Positions 1 through 6,678 of a stretch of 20,869 bases of DNA are shown one piece after another; position 1 is the first letter of the stretch; each line of letters starts with the position of its first letter. The stretch is taken from positions 1 to 20,869 of the forward strand of contig JBHASY010000004.1 of assembly GCA_041831635.1 (NCBI GenBank), given 5' to 3'. A program made the position numbers and the translations under genes. The notes beneath the pieces were generated by a model that saw only the letters and a list, made by a program, of their open reading frames with translations, did no database searches and was not told the DNA's origin. The DNA is from Acetoanaerobium sp041831635 (GTDB taxonomy: Bacteria > Bacillota > Clostridia > Peptostreptococcales > Filifactoraceae).

Positions 1-68
1 AAATGATAATTTGCTTGTAAATTTTCATTATTGGTTTTTAATAAATTTAAATTCACGGAGTTGAGAAT

Positions 69-605
69 ATGAATGATATTATTCTTGTTCAGCTGGCACC
101 TGATGACAGAGAACAATTTATTTTGGATAACCAAGAAGCATTTAATTATGGTGCATTGGAAGAATTTGGACTCAGAGATAATCATTTTGAAGAAGATGAA
201 CAGATTATTTCCAGAAATACCATAGAAAAATCAATAAATGAAGGCGAAGCCTACAGAATAATTCAGAATAATGAAAAAGTAGGCGGAATAGTCGTCAAAG
301 TTGACGGTAAACATGGCGAACTTGAATTGTTGTTTGTTTCTCCTAATGTGCATAGTAAAGGCATTGGATATGCTGCATGGTGCGAAGTTGAAAAGCTGTA
401 TCCTAATGTAAAAGTTTGGGAAACGGTAACTCCATATTTTGAGAAAAGAAATATTCATTTTTATGTAAACAGATGTGGCTTTCATATTGTAGAGTTTTTT
501 AATGAATATCATTTGAGTGAGAATAATCCGGAATCATTACATCACGAGGAGTTAGATAAACAATTTACGGATGGAATGTTTAGATTTGAGAAACGGATGG
601 ATTGA
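69..605 (+). CDS. GNAT-family N-acetyltransferase
   Basis: This 178-residue soluble protein is a single-domain GNAT acetyltransferase, predicted to move an acetyl group from acetyl-CoA to an unidentified amine. The acetyl-CoA motif A is visible as VSPNVHSKGIG at about residues 90-100, matching the family's R/Q-x-x-G-x-G/A loop at the end of a beta strand (ELELLFV). The motif B region reads FYVNRCGF near residues 131-138, where GNAT enzymes usually show YxxxGF. The N-terminal 60 residues are acidic. The ATG follows a GGAG site (about 56-59) with normal spacing. Only 68 bases lie upstream in the window, so its promoter and operon partners cannot be judged. The fold is secure from motifs; the substrate is unknown. 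Confidence 0.8.
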   Translation: MNDIILVQLAPDDREQFILDNQEAFNYGALEEFGLRDNHFEEDEQIISRNTIEKSINEGEAYRIIQNNEKVGGIVVKVDGKHGELELLFVSPNVHSKGIGYAAWCEVEKLYPNVKVWETVTPYFEKRNIHFYVNRCGFHIVEFFNEYHLSENNPESLHHEELDKQFTDGMFRFEKRMD

Positions 606-628
606 CAAATTTGCCTTTTTCTTTGTTC

Positions 629-670
629 TTTTCCCTTGATTTTTCCCTTATGGGAATTTTTAAGGGAAAA
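629..670 (+). terminator. possible weak terminator: alternative hairpins after the first gene
   Basis: TTCCC (643-647) and GGGAA (652-656) form a short stem with a TTAT loop, followed by five T at 657-661, which resembles a weak factor-independent terminator for the gene ending at 605. A longer perfect 10-bp stem, TTTTCCCTTA (641-650) with TAAGGGAAAA (661-670), uses the same left arm but has no T-run after it. TTTTCCCTT also occurs as a direct repeat at 629-637. The two folds exclude each other. Function is inferred only from shape. Confidence 0.35.
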
Positions 671-789
671 GCTCTTCTATCTCAGACCTAAAGAGAAAAT
701 CTGTCGCTTTCTCGGATCAAGTTCAATCAGATATCTGGCAAGTATGGCTCTTCATTCCTTAGCTCTTTGCAGGTGTATATGTAATACTT

Positions 790-1353
790 TTAAACATTAT
801 TCTGAAAATGCTGATTTTCAAGAATATATTTGATGTCTTTACCCAAAGTCAATGCTGTTTCTATATCATATATATCACTTGTTCCTAAAGGATTTGATTG
901 AGAGTTCCCCATAATATTTTCCCATTTTTTACCTCGAAGTTTGAAGGTTATTTTATCTGTACCGGTATATATTATGATAGTTAAACAGTTTGACGGAGTT
1001 TCTTTTATCTTGTTAATTATCTTGCAGTCTGCAATCGAACCTACAATGATTTCCTTTCCATTTTCCAAAATTCTAATGTTTGTCACATCAATCTCCACAA
1101 TATAATTTTTTACCAACCTCTCTTGCACTTTCCTAATAAAATAAAATATCGCATAAATTATCGCCATAACAACAAATACAAATCCAATCTTAAGCAAAGC
1201 AGATGGATTTGATTTTAAGATTTTATCAAGTCCTGAATAAAACAGACCAAGTTGTATTGTCAAAATAGGAAATATAAGTATTGCAGCAAAGGCAAATCCT
1301 ATAATTGCCTCTTGTTTTCCTGTTGTCACTGCCCGAAACTCATATCTTTTCAT
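790..1353 (-). CDS. hypothetical two-helix membrane protein
   Basis: I do not recognise this 187-residue protein. It has two hydrophobic helices, about residues 16-38 and 53-73, followed by a basic stretch (RKVQER). The cytoplasm- or exterior-facing C-terminal part of about 110 residues is rich in beta-forming segments (NYIVEIDVTNIRILENGKE, CLTIIIYTG, DKITFKLRG). Two N-terminal helices plus a small beta domain is a layout seen in PH-like (bPH/YcxB-type) bacterial membrane proteins, but I see no diagnostic motif. The ATG is preceded by an AAGGG site on the minus strand. The gene converges on the first acetyltransferase and stands alone. A TATAAT-like hexamer lies upstream at 1418-1423 (minus strand), without a well-placed -35. 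Confidence 0.6.
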   Translation of the reverse strand: MKRYEFRAVTTGKQEAIIGFAFAAILIFPILTIQLGLFYSGLDKILKSNPSALLKIGFVFVVMAIIYAIFYFIRKVQERLVKNYIVEIDVTNIRILENGKEIIVGSIADCKIINKIKETPSNCLTIIIYTGTDKITFKLRGKKWENIMGNSQSNPLGTSDIYDIETALTLGKDIKYILENQHFQNNV

Positions 1354-1844
1354 ATCCGTTTTCCCTTAATTCTTTTTCCATCAATTCCGTCACCACATAG
1401 TTACTTTTATGTTTGTAATTATACCCTTTTTAAGTCAATTTCTCACAATCAAATTCTCTACTACCTTTCAACTATTTCATAAAAACTGATATTAAAAAAA
1501 CGGGAAGTACCCTTGCTGTTTGTGTAAAAAGAGTATTTAAACTGTTTTGCTTTACCTCTAGCTTATCTACCACCATAGTCTATTATATATTTCTACATTT
1601 GTGAATAGTGCGAAGGTGCATTTTTAATTGTTTTCCACTTACTTTTATCTAAATAGTGATTTTACTTATCTTTTTAATATTTTTCGTTCAGGTTTTTTTT
1701 TCAAAGATTACATAGTATAATGTAACAGATAACGAAACAGTATATTTTACGCTAATTTAAATTCGGAATCTTTAAAGTAATAATAAGGATAATTTGTAAA
1801 TAATGTAGTGACCCATAAAAAAAGTCGTATTTTAGGAGATTTTT
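1354..1844. other. gene-free divergent intergenic region
   Basis: This 491-base AT-rich stretch separates a minus-strand and a plus-strand gene and should hold both promoters. I see a TATAAT on the minus strand at 1418-1423 and another on the plus strand at 1716-1721. A dyad spans the latter. No coding frame, tRNA or riboswitch-like structure with conserved blocks is apparent. A short GGG/CCC dyad next to a T-run at about 1495-1512 is too weak to call a terminator. Confidence 0.5.
1708..1725 (+). promoter_or_regulatory. -10 element inside a TTACAT/ATGTAA dyad upstream of the second acetyltransferase
   Basis: A perfect consensus -10 TATAAT lies at 1716-1721 within an inverted repeat, TTACAT (1708-1713) and ATGTAA (1720-1725), separated by six bases. 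The expected -35 position (about 1693-1698) is only a T-run, so the promoter would be weak or need an activator. The dyad would let a dimeric regulator cover the -10. A transcript starting about 1728 would carry an untranslated leader near 115 nt. The role is inferred from position and symmetry only. Confidence 0.35.
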
Positions 1845-2783
1845 ATGAATATAAAATATAAAATTAAAGCATTTTCAAATTTAACTGACGAGGAAATATA
1901 CACACTGTATAAGTTTTGTCATTCTTATCAGCCGGATGATTTTTATTCAAACTTGAACGATATGAAAGAATACTATTCTTCAAGCTCATTAAATAGAGGT
2001 AAAAACCAGTTTAGTTTATGGATAAATGACGATATCAAAGCATCCGGGGGTTATGTGGACTTAATGGCTGAAGAAAAAAAAGAGATATATATAACTCAAG
2101 CATTTGCATCAAAAGAGAATATTTTTTATTGGGAACTGATTTACGCTCACATAATCGACAGTATCCGTAATAAATTAGGTTCGTATATTTTAAATAGTGT
2201 ATCCCTTAAACTTGGTATACGAGGACAAAGTAATTCCGTCTATGACTGGGGCTTAAATTCAAATTTCATTGATGACTTTGATATGCTGAAAATGAAATAC
2301 GATTTATCAAAAGTTCCCAATTTTCATAACAGCAATAACTTAGTTTGTCATGAGAGCCTGTCATCTGAAAACTGGAAAATATTTAGAGATATTCATGATA
2401 AAGCCTTTGTTCCTATCCCAAATGGCGGAAGATTAAATGCAGATACATATGAAGAATATTTGACTGCAAATTCACATTTTAATCACTTTAAAAATGTAAA
2501 TTTGCTTTTCTATCACAATAATCTGCCTATCGGGGTATCCATTCTTGATAAAGAAGGCTCAGATATTTTTATTGACGCTCTGGCTGTAAACCCTGAGTTT
2601 CACTCACAAGGATATGGAATGTTGATCCTAAAATATTTGAGTAATTATCTGAAAAATATCGGATATAAAAATCTAAAACTAATTGTTGCAAATAACAACA
2701 CTCCTGCTTATAACCTATATCTCAAATATGGATTCGCTTCTGATGGAATTTACGTCAAATGGCTAAAGAAAAAATTTGACTAA
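1845..2783 (+). CDS. GNAT acetyltransferase with two GNAT-like halves
   Basis: This 312-residue protein is about twice the size of a minimal GNAT domain. The C-terminal half (about 165-312) has a full acetyl-CoA site: a DIFIDALAV strand leads into VNPEFHSQGYG at 248-258, then a helix, and then NNNTPAYNLYLKYGF near 283-297, the standard motif B. The N-terminal half (1-150) has a GNAT-like order of strands and helices but no recognisable pyrophosphate loop, so it is probably a degenerate or structural copy, as in mycothiol-synthase-like tandem GNATs. No signal peptide or membrane helix is seen. The ATG has a TAGGAG site a few bases upstream. The gene stands alone behind a long leader. The acetyl-acceptor is unknown. 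Confidence 0.75.
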   Translation: MNIKYKIKAFSNLTDEEIYTLYKFCHSYQPDDFYSNLNDMKEYYSSSSLNRGKNQFSLWINDDIKASGGYVDLMAEEKKEIYITQAFASKENIFYWELIYAHIIDSIRNKLGSYILNSVSLKLGIRGQSNSVYDWGLNSNFIDDFDMLKMKYDLSKVPNFHNSNNLVCHESLSSENWKIFRDIHDKAFVPIPNGGRLNADTYEEYLTANSHFNHFKNVNLLFYHNNLPIGVSILDKEGSDIFIDALAVNPEFHSQGYGMLILKYLSNYLKNIGYKNLKLIVANNNTPAYNLYLKYGFASDGIYVKWLKKKFD

Positions 2784-2786
2784 AAT

Positions 2787-2817
2787 TTGAACTATGCTTA
2801 TTTGTATAATGTATAAT
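2787..2817 (+). promoter_or_regulatory. candidate promoter for the GH114-like lipoprotein
   Basis: TTGAAC at 2787-2792 and TATAAT at 2812-2817 are separated by 19 bases, slightly longer than the ideal 17. A second TATAAT at 2805-2810 is too close to the same -35. I see no terminator between the preceding acetyltransferase and this site, so read-through is also possible. The downstream ATG at 2867 has an AGAGGA ribosome site. Confidence 0.4.
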
Positions 2818-2866
2818 TAAAATTGAAAATTTCGAATATGACTAAATTTAAGAGGAAAAAATCTCT

Positions 2867-3688
2867 ATGAAAAAGTTCTTTCTAAGCATACTATTATTAT
2901 CTTACATATTATTTTGTGTTTCATGTACTTCTTCAGAGCCTTTAAAAAAAAATTATGGAGTTTTTATTGGATCAACAGAGGAAGATATAGAAAAAATGTA
3001 CGACTATGATGTCCTTGTAATCGATGCAGATTTATTTTCTTCCTCTGCTATTGCTCGCCTTCACGAACAAGGTAATCATAAAATCTACTCTTATCTGAAT
3101 ATCGGTGCTATAGAAAACTTTCGTCCCTACTATAAAGAATTTGAATCTATCTTGCTTGATGTATACGAAGATTGGCCGGAGGAACGCTGGGTAGATGTCT
3201 CCCAAACTTCTTGGAATGAACATTTGTATGAAAAAGCTAAAGAATTTTCATACAAGGGAGTAGACGGTTTCTTTCTAGACAATGCCGACGTTTATTATCA
3301 ATATCCATCAGAAAATATCTATCAAGGTCTGCTAGATATTCTCCATCGCTTAGATACACTTTCTCTCCCACTTATTATGAATGGTGGAGATTTCTTTGTT
3401 TCTTCTGCTATCGAACGCAAAGACTTAGATAATAACCTACTTTATGGTGTCAATCAGGAAACGGTTTTTACCTCAATCGACTTTAATACCGGAAGCTTTG
3501 CAATACAAACAATTGAAGAAACCAACTATTTTCAGAGGTATCTTAAAATGTGTAAATCAAACGGTCTTCAAGTCTATCTTACTGAATACGGACGTGATAA
3601 AAAAATAGAAGGCAAAATTGCCTCCTATTGTTCGCAAAACGGATTTTTCTATTATTATTCTCCAACACTGGAACTTCTTGCCCCTTAA
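2867..3688 (+). CDS. lipoprotein with GH114-like (endo-alpha-1,4-polygalactosaminidase-type) TIM barrel
   Basis: The 273-residue product begins with a lipoprotein signal peptide: MKKFF, a hydrophobic core, and a lipobox-like FCVSC with the modified Cys at residue 20. It should therefore be anchored on the outer face of the membrane. The remainder fits the GH114/COG2342 barrel: VIDAD at 51-55, YLNIG at 76-80 followed by Glu83, GVDGFFLDNADV at 131-142 with a likely catalytic Asp138, NGG at 172-174, and GVNQETVF at 194-201 with Glu198. Characterised relatives cleave galactosamine-containing polysaccharides, but many barrels of this group are untested, so the substrate is inference. The gene ends eight bases from a convergent gene and has no polysaccharide-synthesis neighbours here. 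Confidence 0.7.
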   Translation: MKKFFLSILLLSYILFCVSCTSSEPLKKNYGVFIGSTEEDIEKMYDYDVLVIDADLFSSSAIARLHEQGNHKIYSYLNIGAIENFRPYYKEFESILLDVYEDWPEERWVDVSQTSWNEHLYEKAKEFSYKGVDGFFLDNADVYYQYPSENIYQGLLDILHRLDTLSLPLIMNGGDFFVSSAIERKDLDNNLLYGVNQETVFTSIDFNTGSFAIQTIEETNYFQRYLKMCKSNGLQVYLTEYGRDKKIEGKIASYCSQNGFFYYYSPTLELLAP

Positions 3689-3696
3689 TTCTTTGG

Positions 3697-4320
3697 TTAT
3701 GAAACAGCACTAAAATCATCATATGGAAGTACACGAATCAAACCGCCTTTTTTATCATAACCTGTATCCCAAAGTTGGCGAAAATTCAGATTATATTTAT
3801 GTCCATAGGTAACAACAGACACATAAAATTCTCCGTTGATCTCTTCATAGCCCGCAATATTAAACCAGTGCCATTCAAAATCCGAAAATTCTTTTTGCTT
3901 ATGATGAAGTAGTAAACACGGAACTATTATTCCTGAGTCAATTTGCTCTACGACTAATTTTCTGGCATCTTCGAAAAGAGCATTTCCTGACAAACCCTCT
4001 ATCTTGCAAAAATCAACTCCGGCATCTCTCCAATAAGTTGATAATCCGTCAATATAAAGTGGTAAGCTGTCAATACCGTTCATTCTGGGTTTTAGATAAG
4101 GTTTCATAATTTTTGAAAACTTCAAGTAATCTTTTCTGTCTATTTTATCTATGTCATATGGGTACAATTCCTTTTTCCCTGTTTTTTGAGCCAAGTTTAT
4201 GTTCAGATCACAGGCAGTTACTGCTGCACAACCCCCCAAGTACATAATCCAATCTCTAAATCTATTCTGATTCCATCCAAGTTCCTCTTCCACTTTAAAA
4301 TATTCTATTTGGTTTTTCAT
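3697..4320 (-). CDS. orphan protein with C39/papain-like cysteine-peptidase signature
   Basis: No characterised homologue comes to mind for this 207-residue protein, but its motif order suggests a papain-like fold. A Cys sits in a GGCAAVTACD helix start (Cys31). A His lies in a WHWFNIAGYE strand (His151), the H-x-hydrophobic-x-x-x-G-Y pattern of C39-like peptidases. A later strand and turn (YVSVVTYGHKYNLNFRQLWDTG) could supply the third residue. No signal peptide or membrane segment is present, so it acts in the cytosol or leaves by another route. Unlike bacteriocin C39 peptidases it is not fused to a transporter. The ATG has a strong GGAGGAG site. It is divergent from the XRE regulator gene, with which it shares a palindromic promoter region. 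Peptidase activity is inferred, not shown. Confidence 0.55.
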   Translation of the reverse strand: MKNQIEYFKVEEELGWNQNRFRDWIMYLGGCAAVTACDLNINLAQKTGKKELYPYDIDKIDRKDYLKFSKIMKPYLKPRMNGIDSLPLYIDGLSTYWRDAGVDFCKIEGLSGNALFEDARKLVVEQIDSGIIVPCLLLHHKQKEFSDFEWHWFNIAGYEEINGEFYVSVVTYGHKYNLNFRQLWDTGYDKKGGLIRVLPYDDFSAVS

Positions 4321-4460
4321 AAACTCCTCCTATTCCTATCACATATCTCTTCATATACCTTAACTATATCTTCTATCTACTATCTCACAAAGTCTATATA
4401 GCATATTTCCCTTATATATCCTTTATTTCTATATTTTATTCAAAAATTTTTTGATTTCAC

Positions 4461-4502
4461 AAAAGTATAGTTTACTTTACATATAAAATCAACTATACTT
4501 TT
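4461..4502. promoter_or_regulatory. palindromic operator with overlapping promoters on both strands
   Basis: AAAAGTATAGTT (4461-4472) and AACTATACTTTT (4491-4502) form a perfect 12-bp inverted repeat around an 18-base centre. On the plus strand TTTACT (4471-4476), 17 bases, TATACT (4494-4499) would drive the regulator gene. On the minus strand TTGATT (4492-4487), 17 bases, TATACT (4469-4464) would drive the orphan peptidase-like gene. A smaller nested dyad, AAGTA/TACTT, spans 4463-4477. The arms therefore contain the -10 elements of both promoters. This is a natural place for the adjacent XRE protein to bind and repress itself; that link is inference. Confidence 0.5.
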
Positions 4503-4522
4503 TATTACAAGGAGGTGATCTT

Positions 4523-4732
4523 TTGGAGACACTGAAAAATAAAGTTAAAGAATTGCGAAACACCAAGGGATTGACTCAAGGCGAGCTGGCTGAAAAAGTA
4601 TCCGTTACCAGACAGACTATCATATCACTGGAAAAAGGAAGCTATATCCCTTCTCTTCTTCTTGCAATGAAATTATCTGAAGTACTATCTACACCTATAG
4701 AGGAAATATTTTTTAAGGAGGAAATACAATGA
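4523..4732 (+). CDS. small XRE-family transcriptional regulator
   Basis: This 69-residue protein is almost entirely one Cro/CI-type helix-turn-helix (about residues 5-60): VKELRNTKGLTQGELAEKVSVTRQTIISLEKG, with the recognition helix around SVTRQTI. It is the size of the YgzD/YozG-like DNA-binding proteins of Firmicutes and lacks any ligand domain. The start is TTG, supported by a near-perfect AAGGAGGTG site at 4509-4517. No in-frame ATG lies before the HTH. Its stop overlaps the next start (ATGA), so it is coupled to the membrane-protein gene, a pairing common for these regulators. Autoregulation through the palindrome just upstream is likely but inferred. Confidence 0.88.
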   Translation: METLKNKVKELRNTKGLTQGELAEKVSVTRQTIISLEKGSYIPSLLLAMKLSEVLSTPIEEIFFKEEIQ

Positions 4733-5196
4733 AAAAAGTTATTTTTGAATGTATAGGAAACAGCATTTTATTTATTTTGATGGGACTACTTCTCATTTTT
4801 CCTTTTAGTTCTTTTAAAGCAGATGATTCCGGATTTGAAGTTACATTAAGTATTTTTCCACTGATCTTCTTTGGTTATTTTATCCTCTTCCTTGTCATTA
4901 GATTCTTTATATTGCATGACGGGAAAAAATCAAATTTTTCCGTTAGCGAACTTACCTTTTCCGATGAAAGAGAAAAGATCATTGTTGCAGAGTCTACAAA
5001 ATTTTCTTACCAAGTTATGATTACAGGACTGATTGTCTCAGCGGCAGTTCTATCGGGAATACAAGCTTTCTCCCACATATTTTCTAATAATAACTTTATA
5101 AGTAGCTATTCGGCAGGAATTGCACTTATAGTTTTAAACCTTGTACTTGGAGTATTATCCTATGCACTTAAATGGTGTATAGAATATCAAAAATAA
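4729..5196 (+). CDS. four-helix membrane protein, probable DUF2178/DUF3796-like partner of the XRE regulator
   Basis: The 155-residue product has four hydrophobic helices, at about residues 9-27, 40-62, 94-117 and 126-148, arranged as two hairpins. The central cytosolic loop carries SDEREKIIVAEST (about 78-90). A DER-E motif before a third helix is typical of small membrane proteins (DUF2178/DUF3796 type) encoded beside short XRE regulators in Firmicutes. The family assignment is from memory of that pattern and is tentative. Translation starts from an ATG with an AAGGAGG site placed inside the end of the regulator gene. It may sense a membrane signal for the regulator, but nothing in the sequence shows this. 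The gene ends before the shared bidirectional terminator. Confidence 0.6.
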   Translation: MKKVIFECIGNSILFILMGLLLIFPFSSFKADDSGFEVTLSIFPLIFFGYFILFLVIRFFILHDGKKSNFSVSELTFSDEREKIIVAESTKFSYQVMITGLIVSAAVLSGIQAFSHIFSNNNFISSYSAGIALIVLNLVLGVLSYALKWCIEYQK

Positions 5197-5298
5197 TTCA
5201 AACAATATATACACTATACTTGAAAGTAGTTTAAATAAAATACATCTAAAAATAAATGATTTCAAGCTAATCATAAAAGAAAAATTATAGAAGAAATC

Positions 5299-5353
5299 AA
5301 AAAAATAAACTCCTGTATTTTGAACTTCACACATCATAATACAAGAGTTTATT
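5299..5353. terminator. strong bidirectional terminator between convergent transcription units
   Basis: Arms at 5304-5319 and 5338-5353 pair over 16 bp with one G-U wobble around an 18-base loop. On the minus strand the stem is followed by a T-run (plus-strand A at 5299-5303), closing the long tetrapyrrole/cobalamin operon seven bases after the hemL stop codon. On the plus strand the same stem is followed by TTAATTTT, so it can also stop transcripts from the XRE/membrane-protein pair. Confidence 0.88.
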
Positions 5354-5359
5354 TTAATT

Positions 5360-6655
5360 TTATATATTGTGCATAGCTTTAAGTGCTTCTTTATGACAAG
5401 TAACAGTATACTCAAGTTCTTCGTCAGTTATTGCCGTATTTACAAATAAGCCCTCAAACTGTGCAGGTGGAAATAATATTCCTTTACCCAGCATAAATCT
5501 AAAAAATTCACCGTATTTGTTTGTATCTGATTTTTGGACATCTTGATAATTAGTAATTTCTCCCTCTGCAAAGAAGAATGAAATCATAGATTTTACTCTT
5601 GTAACTGTATATTTAAGCCCAAGTTCGAATAAATTTTTATTAAATCCTTCTTCAAGCTTTACAGCCTTTGCTTCCAACTCTGTATAGATACCGGAATTTT
5701 CTTTTAATCTTTTTAAAGTTTTAAGTCCCATATGCATAGCAAGGGGATTGCCGGAAAGTGTTCCTGCCTGATATACTCCACCTAAAGGAGAAACTACCTG
5801 CATTATTTCTCTTTTTCCCCCGTAAGCACCTACAGGCAGTCCACCACCGATTATCTTCCCAAAACAAACCATATCGGGACTTATGTTGTATACTTCGCTC
5901 ACTCCTCCATAAGCTATCCTAAATCCTGTTATTACTTCGTCAAGTATCAAAAGTATTCCCTCATCTTCAGTGAGTTTTCTAAGCTGTTTCAGAAAATCCG
6001 GTTTTGGAGGTACTACTCCCATATTTCCAGGCACTCCCTCAACTATTACGGCGGCTATTTGATTTTTATTTTCTATTATTGCGGTTTTTACCGACTCTAT
6101 ATCGTTAAATGTACACACTATAGTATCTTTTATTACATCCTGAGGAACACCAAGACTCGTAGGAGAATTAAAAGTAAGTGTTCCTGAACCGGATTTTACA
6201 AGCAGGCAGTCGGAATGCCCATGATAGCAACCTTCAAATTTAATTAACTTGTCCTTACCTGTATATCCTCTGGCTGTGCGAATGGCACTCATAGTCGCCT
6301 CTGTTCCTGAGTTTACCATTCTAACCATCTCACAAGCAGGATATGCCTTTACTATTTCCTCAGCCATATCTACCTCTATATACGATGGTACTCCGTATGT
6401 GATTCCTTTTTCAATAGACGATTTGAATATCTGTATCATTTCAGGGTCATTATGCCCGAAAATTAGTGGCCCCCACGACGAAATATAGTCCAGATATTTA
6501 TTCCCGTCTATATCGTAAATATATGCTCCGTCTGCTCTTTCCACAAAAATCGGTGCTTTATCAACAGAACCGAACGCTCTTACAGGACTGTTTACTCCTC
6601 CGGGAATATAATTTTTAGCTTTTTCATACAAAGCATTTGATTTATATCTATTCAT
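5360..6655 (-). CDS. hemL: glutamate-1-semialdehyde 2,1-aminomutase
   Basis: HemL converts glutamate-1-semialdehyde, made by HemA, to 5-aminolevulinate in the cytosol, using pyridoxal or pyridoxamine phosphate. The 431-residue length is typical for the family. Class-III aminotransferase features are all present: NSPVRAF at 22-28, NSGTEA at 115-120, YHGHSD at 144-149, DEVITGFR at 239-246, and the cofactor-binding lysine in FGKIIGGGLPVGAYGG (Lys267). The ATG is preceded by AAAGGAGA. It is the last gene of the minus-strand operon, 23 bases after hemB and directly before the terminator. Pairing with hemA in one operon shows the C5 route rather than ALA synthase. Confidence 0.96.
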   Translation of the reverse strand: MNRYKSNALYEKAKNYIPGGVNSPVRAFGSVDKAPIFVERADGAYIYDIDGNKYLDYISSWGPLIFGHNDPEMIQIFKSSIEKGITYGVPSYIEVDMAEEIVKAYPACEMVRMVNSGTEATMSAIRTARGYTGKDKLIKFEGCYHGHSDCLLVKSGSGTLTFNSPTSLGVPQDVIKDTIVCTFNDIESVKTAIIENKNQIAAVIVEGVPGNMGVVPPKPDFLKQLRKLTEDEGILLILDEVITGFRIAYGGVSEVYNISPDMVCFGKIIGGGLPVGAYGGKREIMQVVSPLGGVYQAGTLSGNPLAMHMGLKTLKRLKENSGIYTELEAKAVKLEEGFNKNLFELGLKYTVTRVKSMISFFFAEGEITNYQDVQKSDTNKYGEFFRFMLGKGILFPPAQFEGLFVNTAITDEELEYTVTCHKEALKAMHNI

Positions 6656-6678
6656 AATAAATCTCCTTTAAATGATTT

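Noticed and set aside
677..751. A short minus-strand stretch between stop codons that reads like protein (ARYLIELDPRKRQIFSLGLR)
   Set aside because: It could be a remnant of a decayed gene, but it is only about 25 codons, has no start, and I recognise no family.
636..833. A 65-codon plus-strand open frame between the first two genes
   Set aside because: It begins inside the hairpin region, runs into the 3' end of the opposite gene, has no ribosome site, and its composition does not look like a real protein.
1418..1438. TTGACT plus TATAAT on the minus strand as a promoter for the two-helix membrane protein
   Set aside because: The hexamers are only nine bases apart, so they cannot act together. 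The TATAAT alone is not enough.
1495..1512. GGG/CCC dyad with a T-run on the minus strand as a terminator
   Set aside because: The continuous stem is only three base pairs and no gene ends nearby on that strand.
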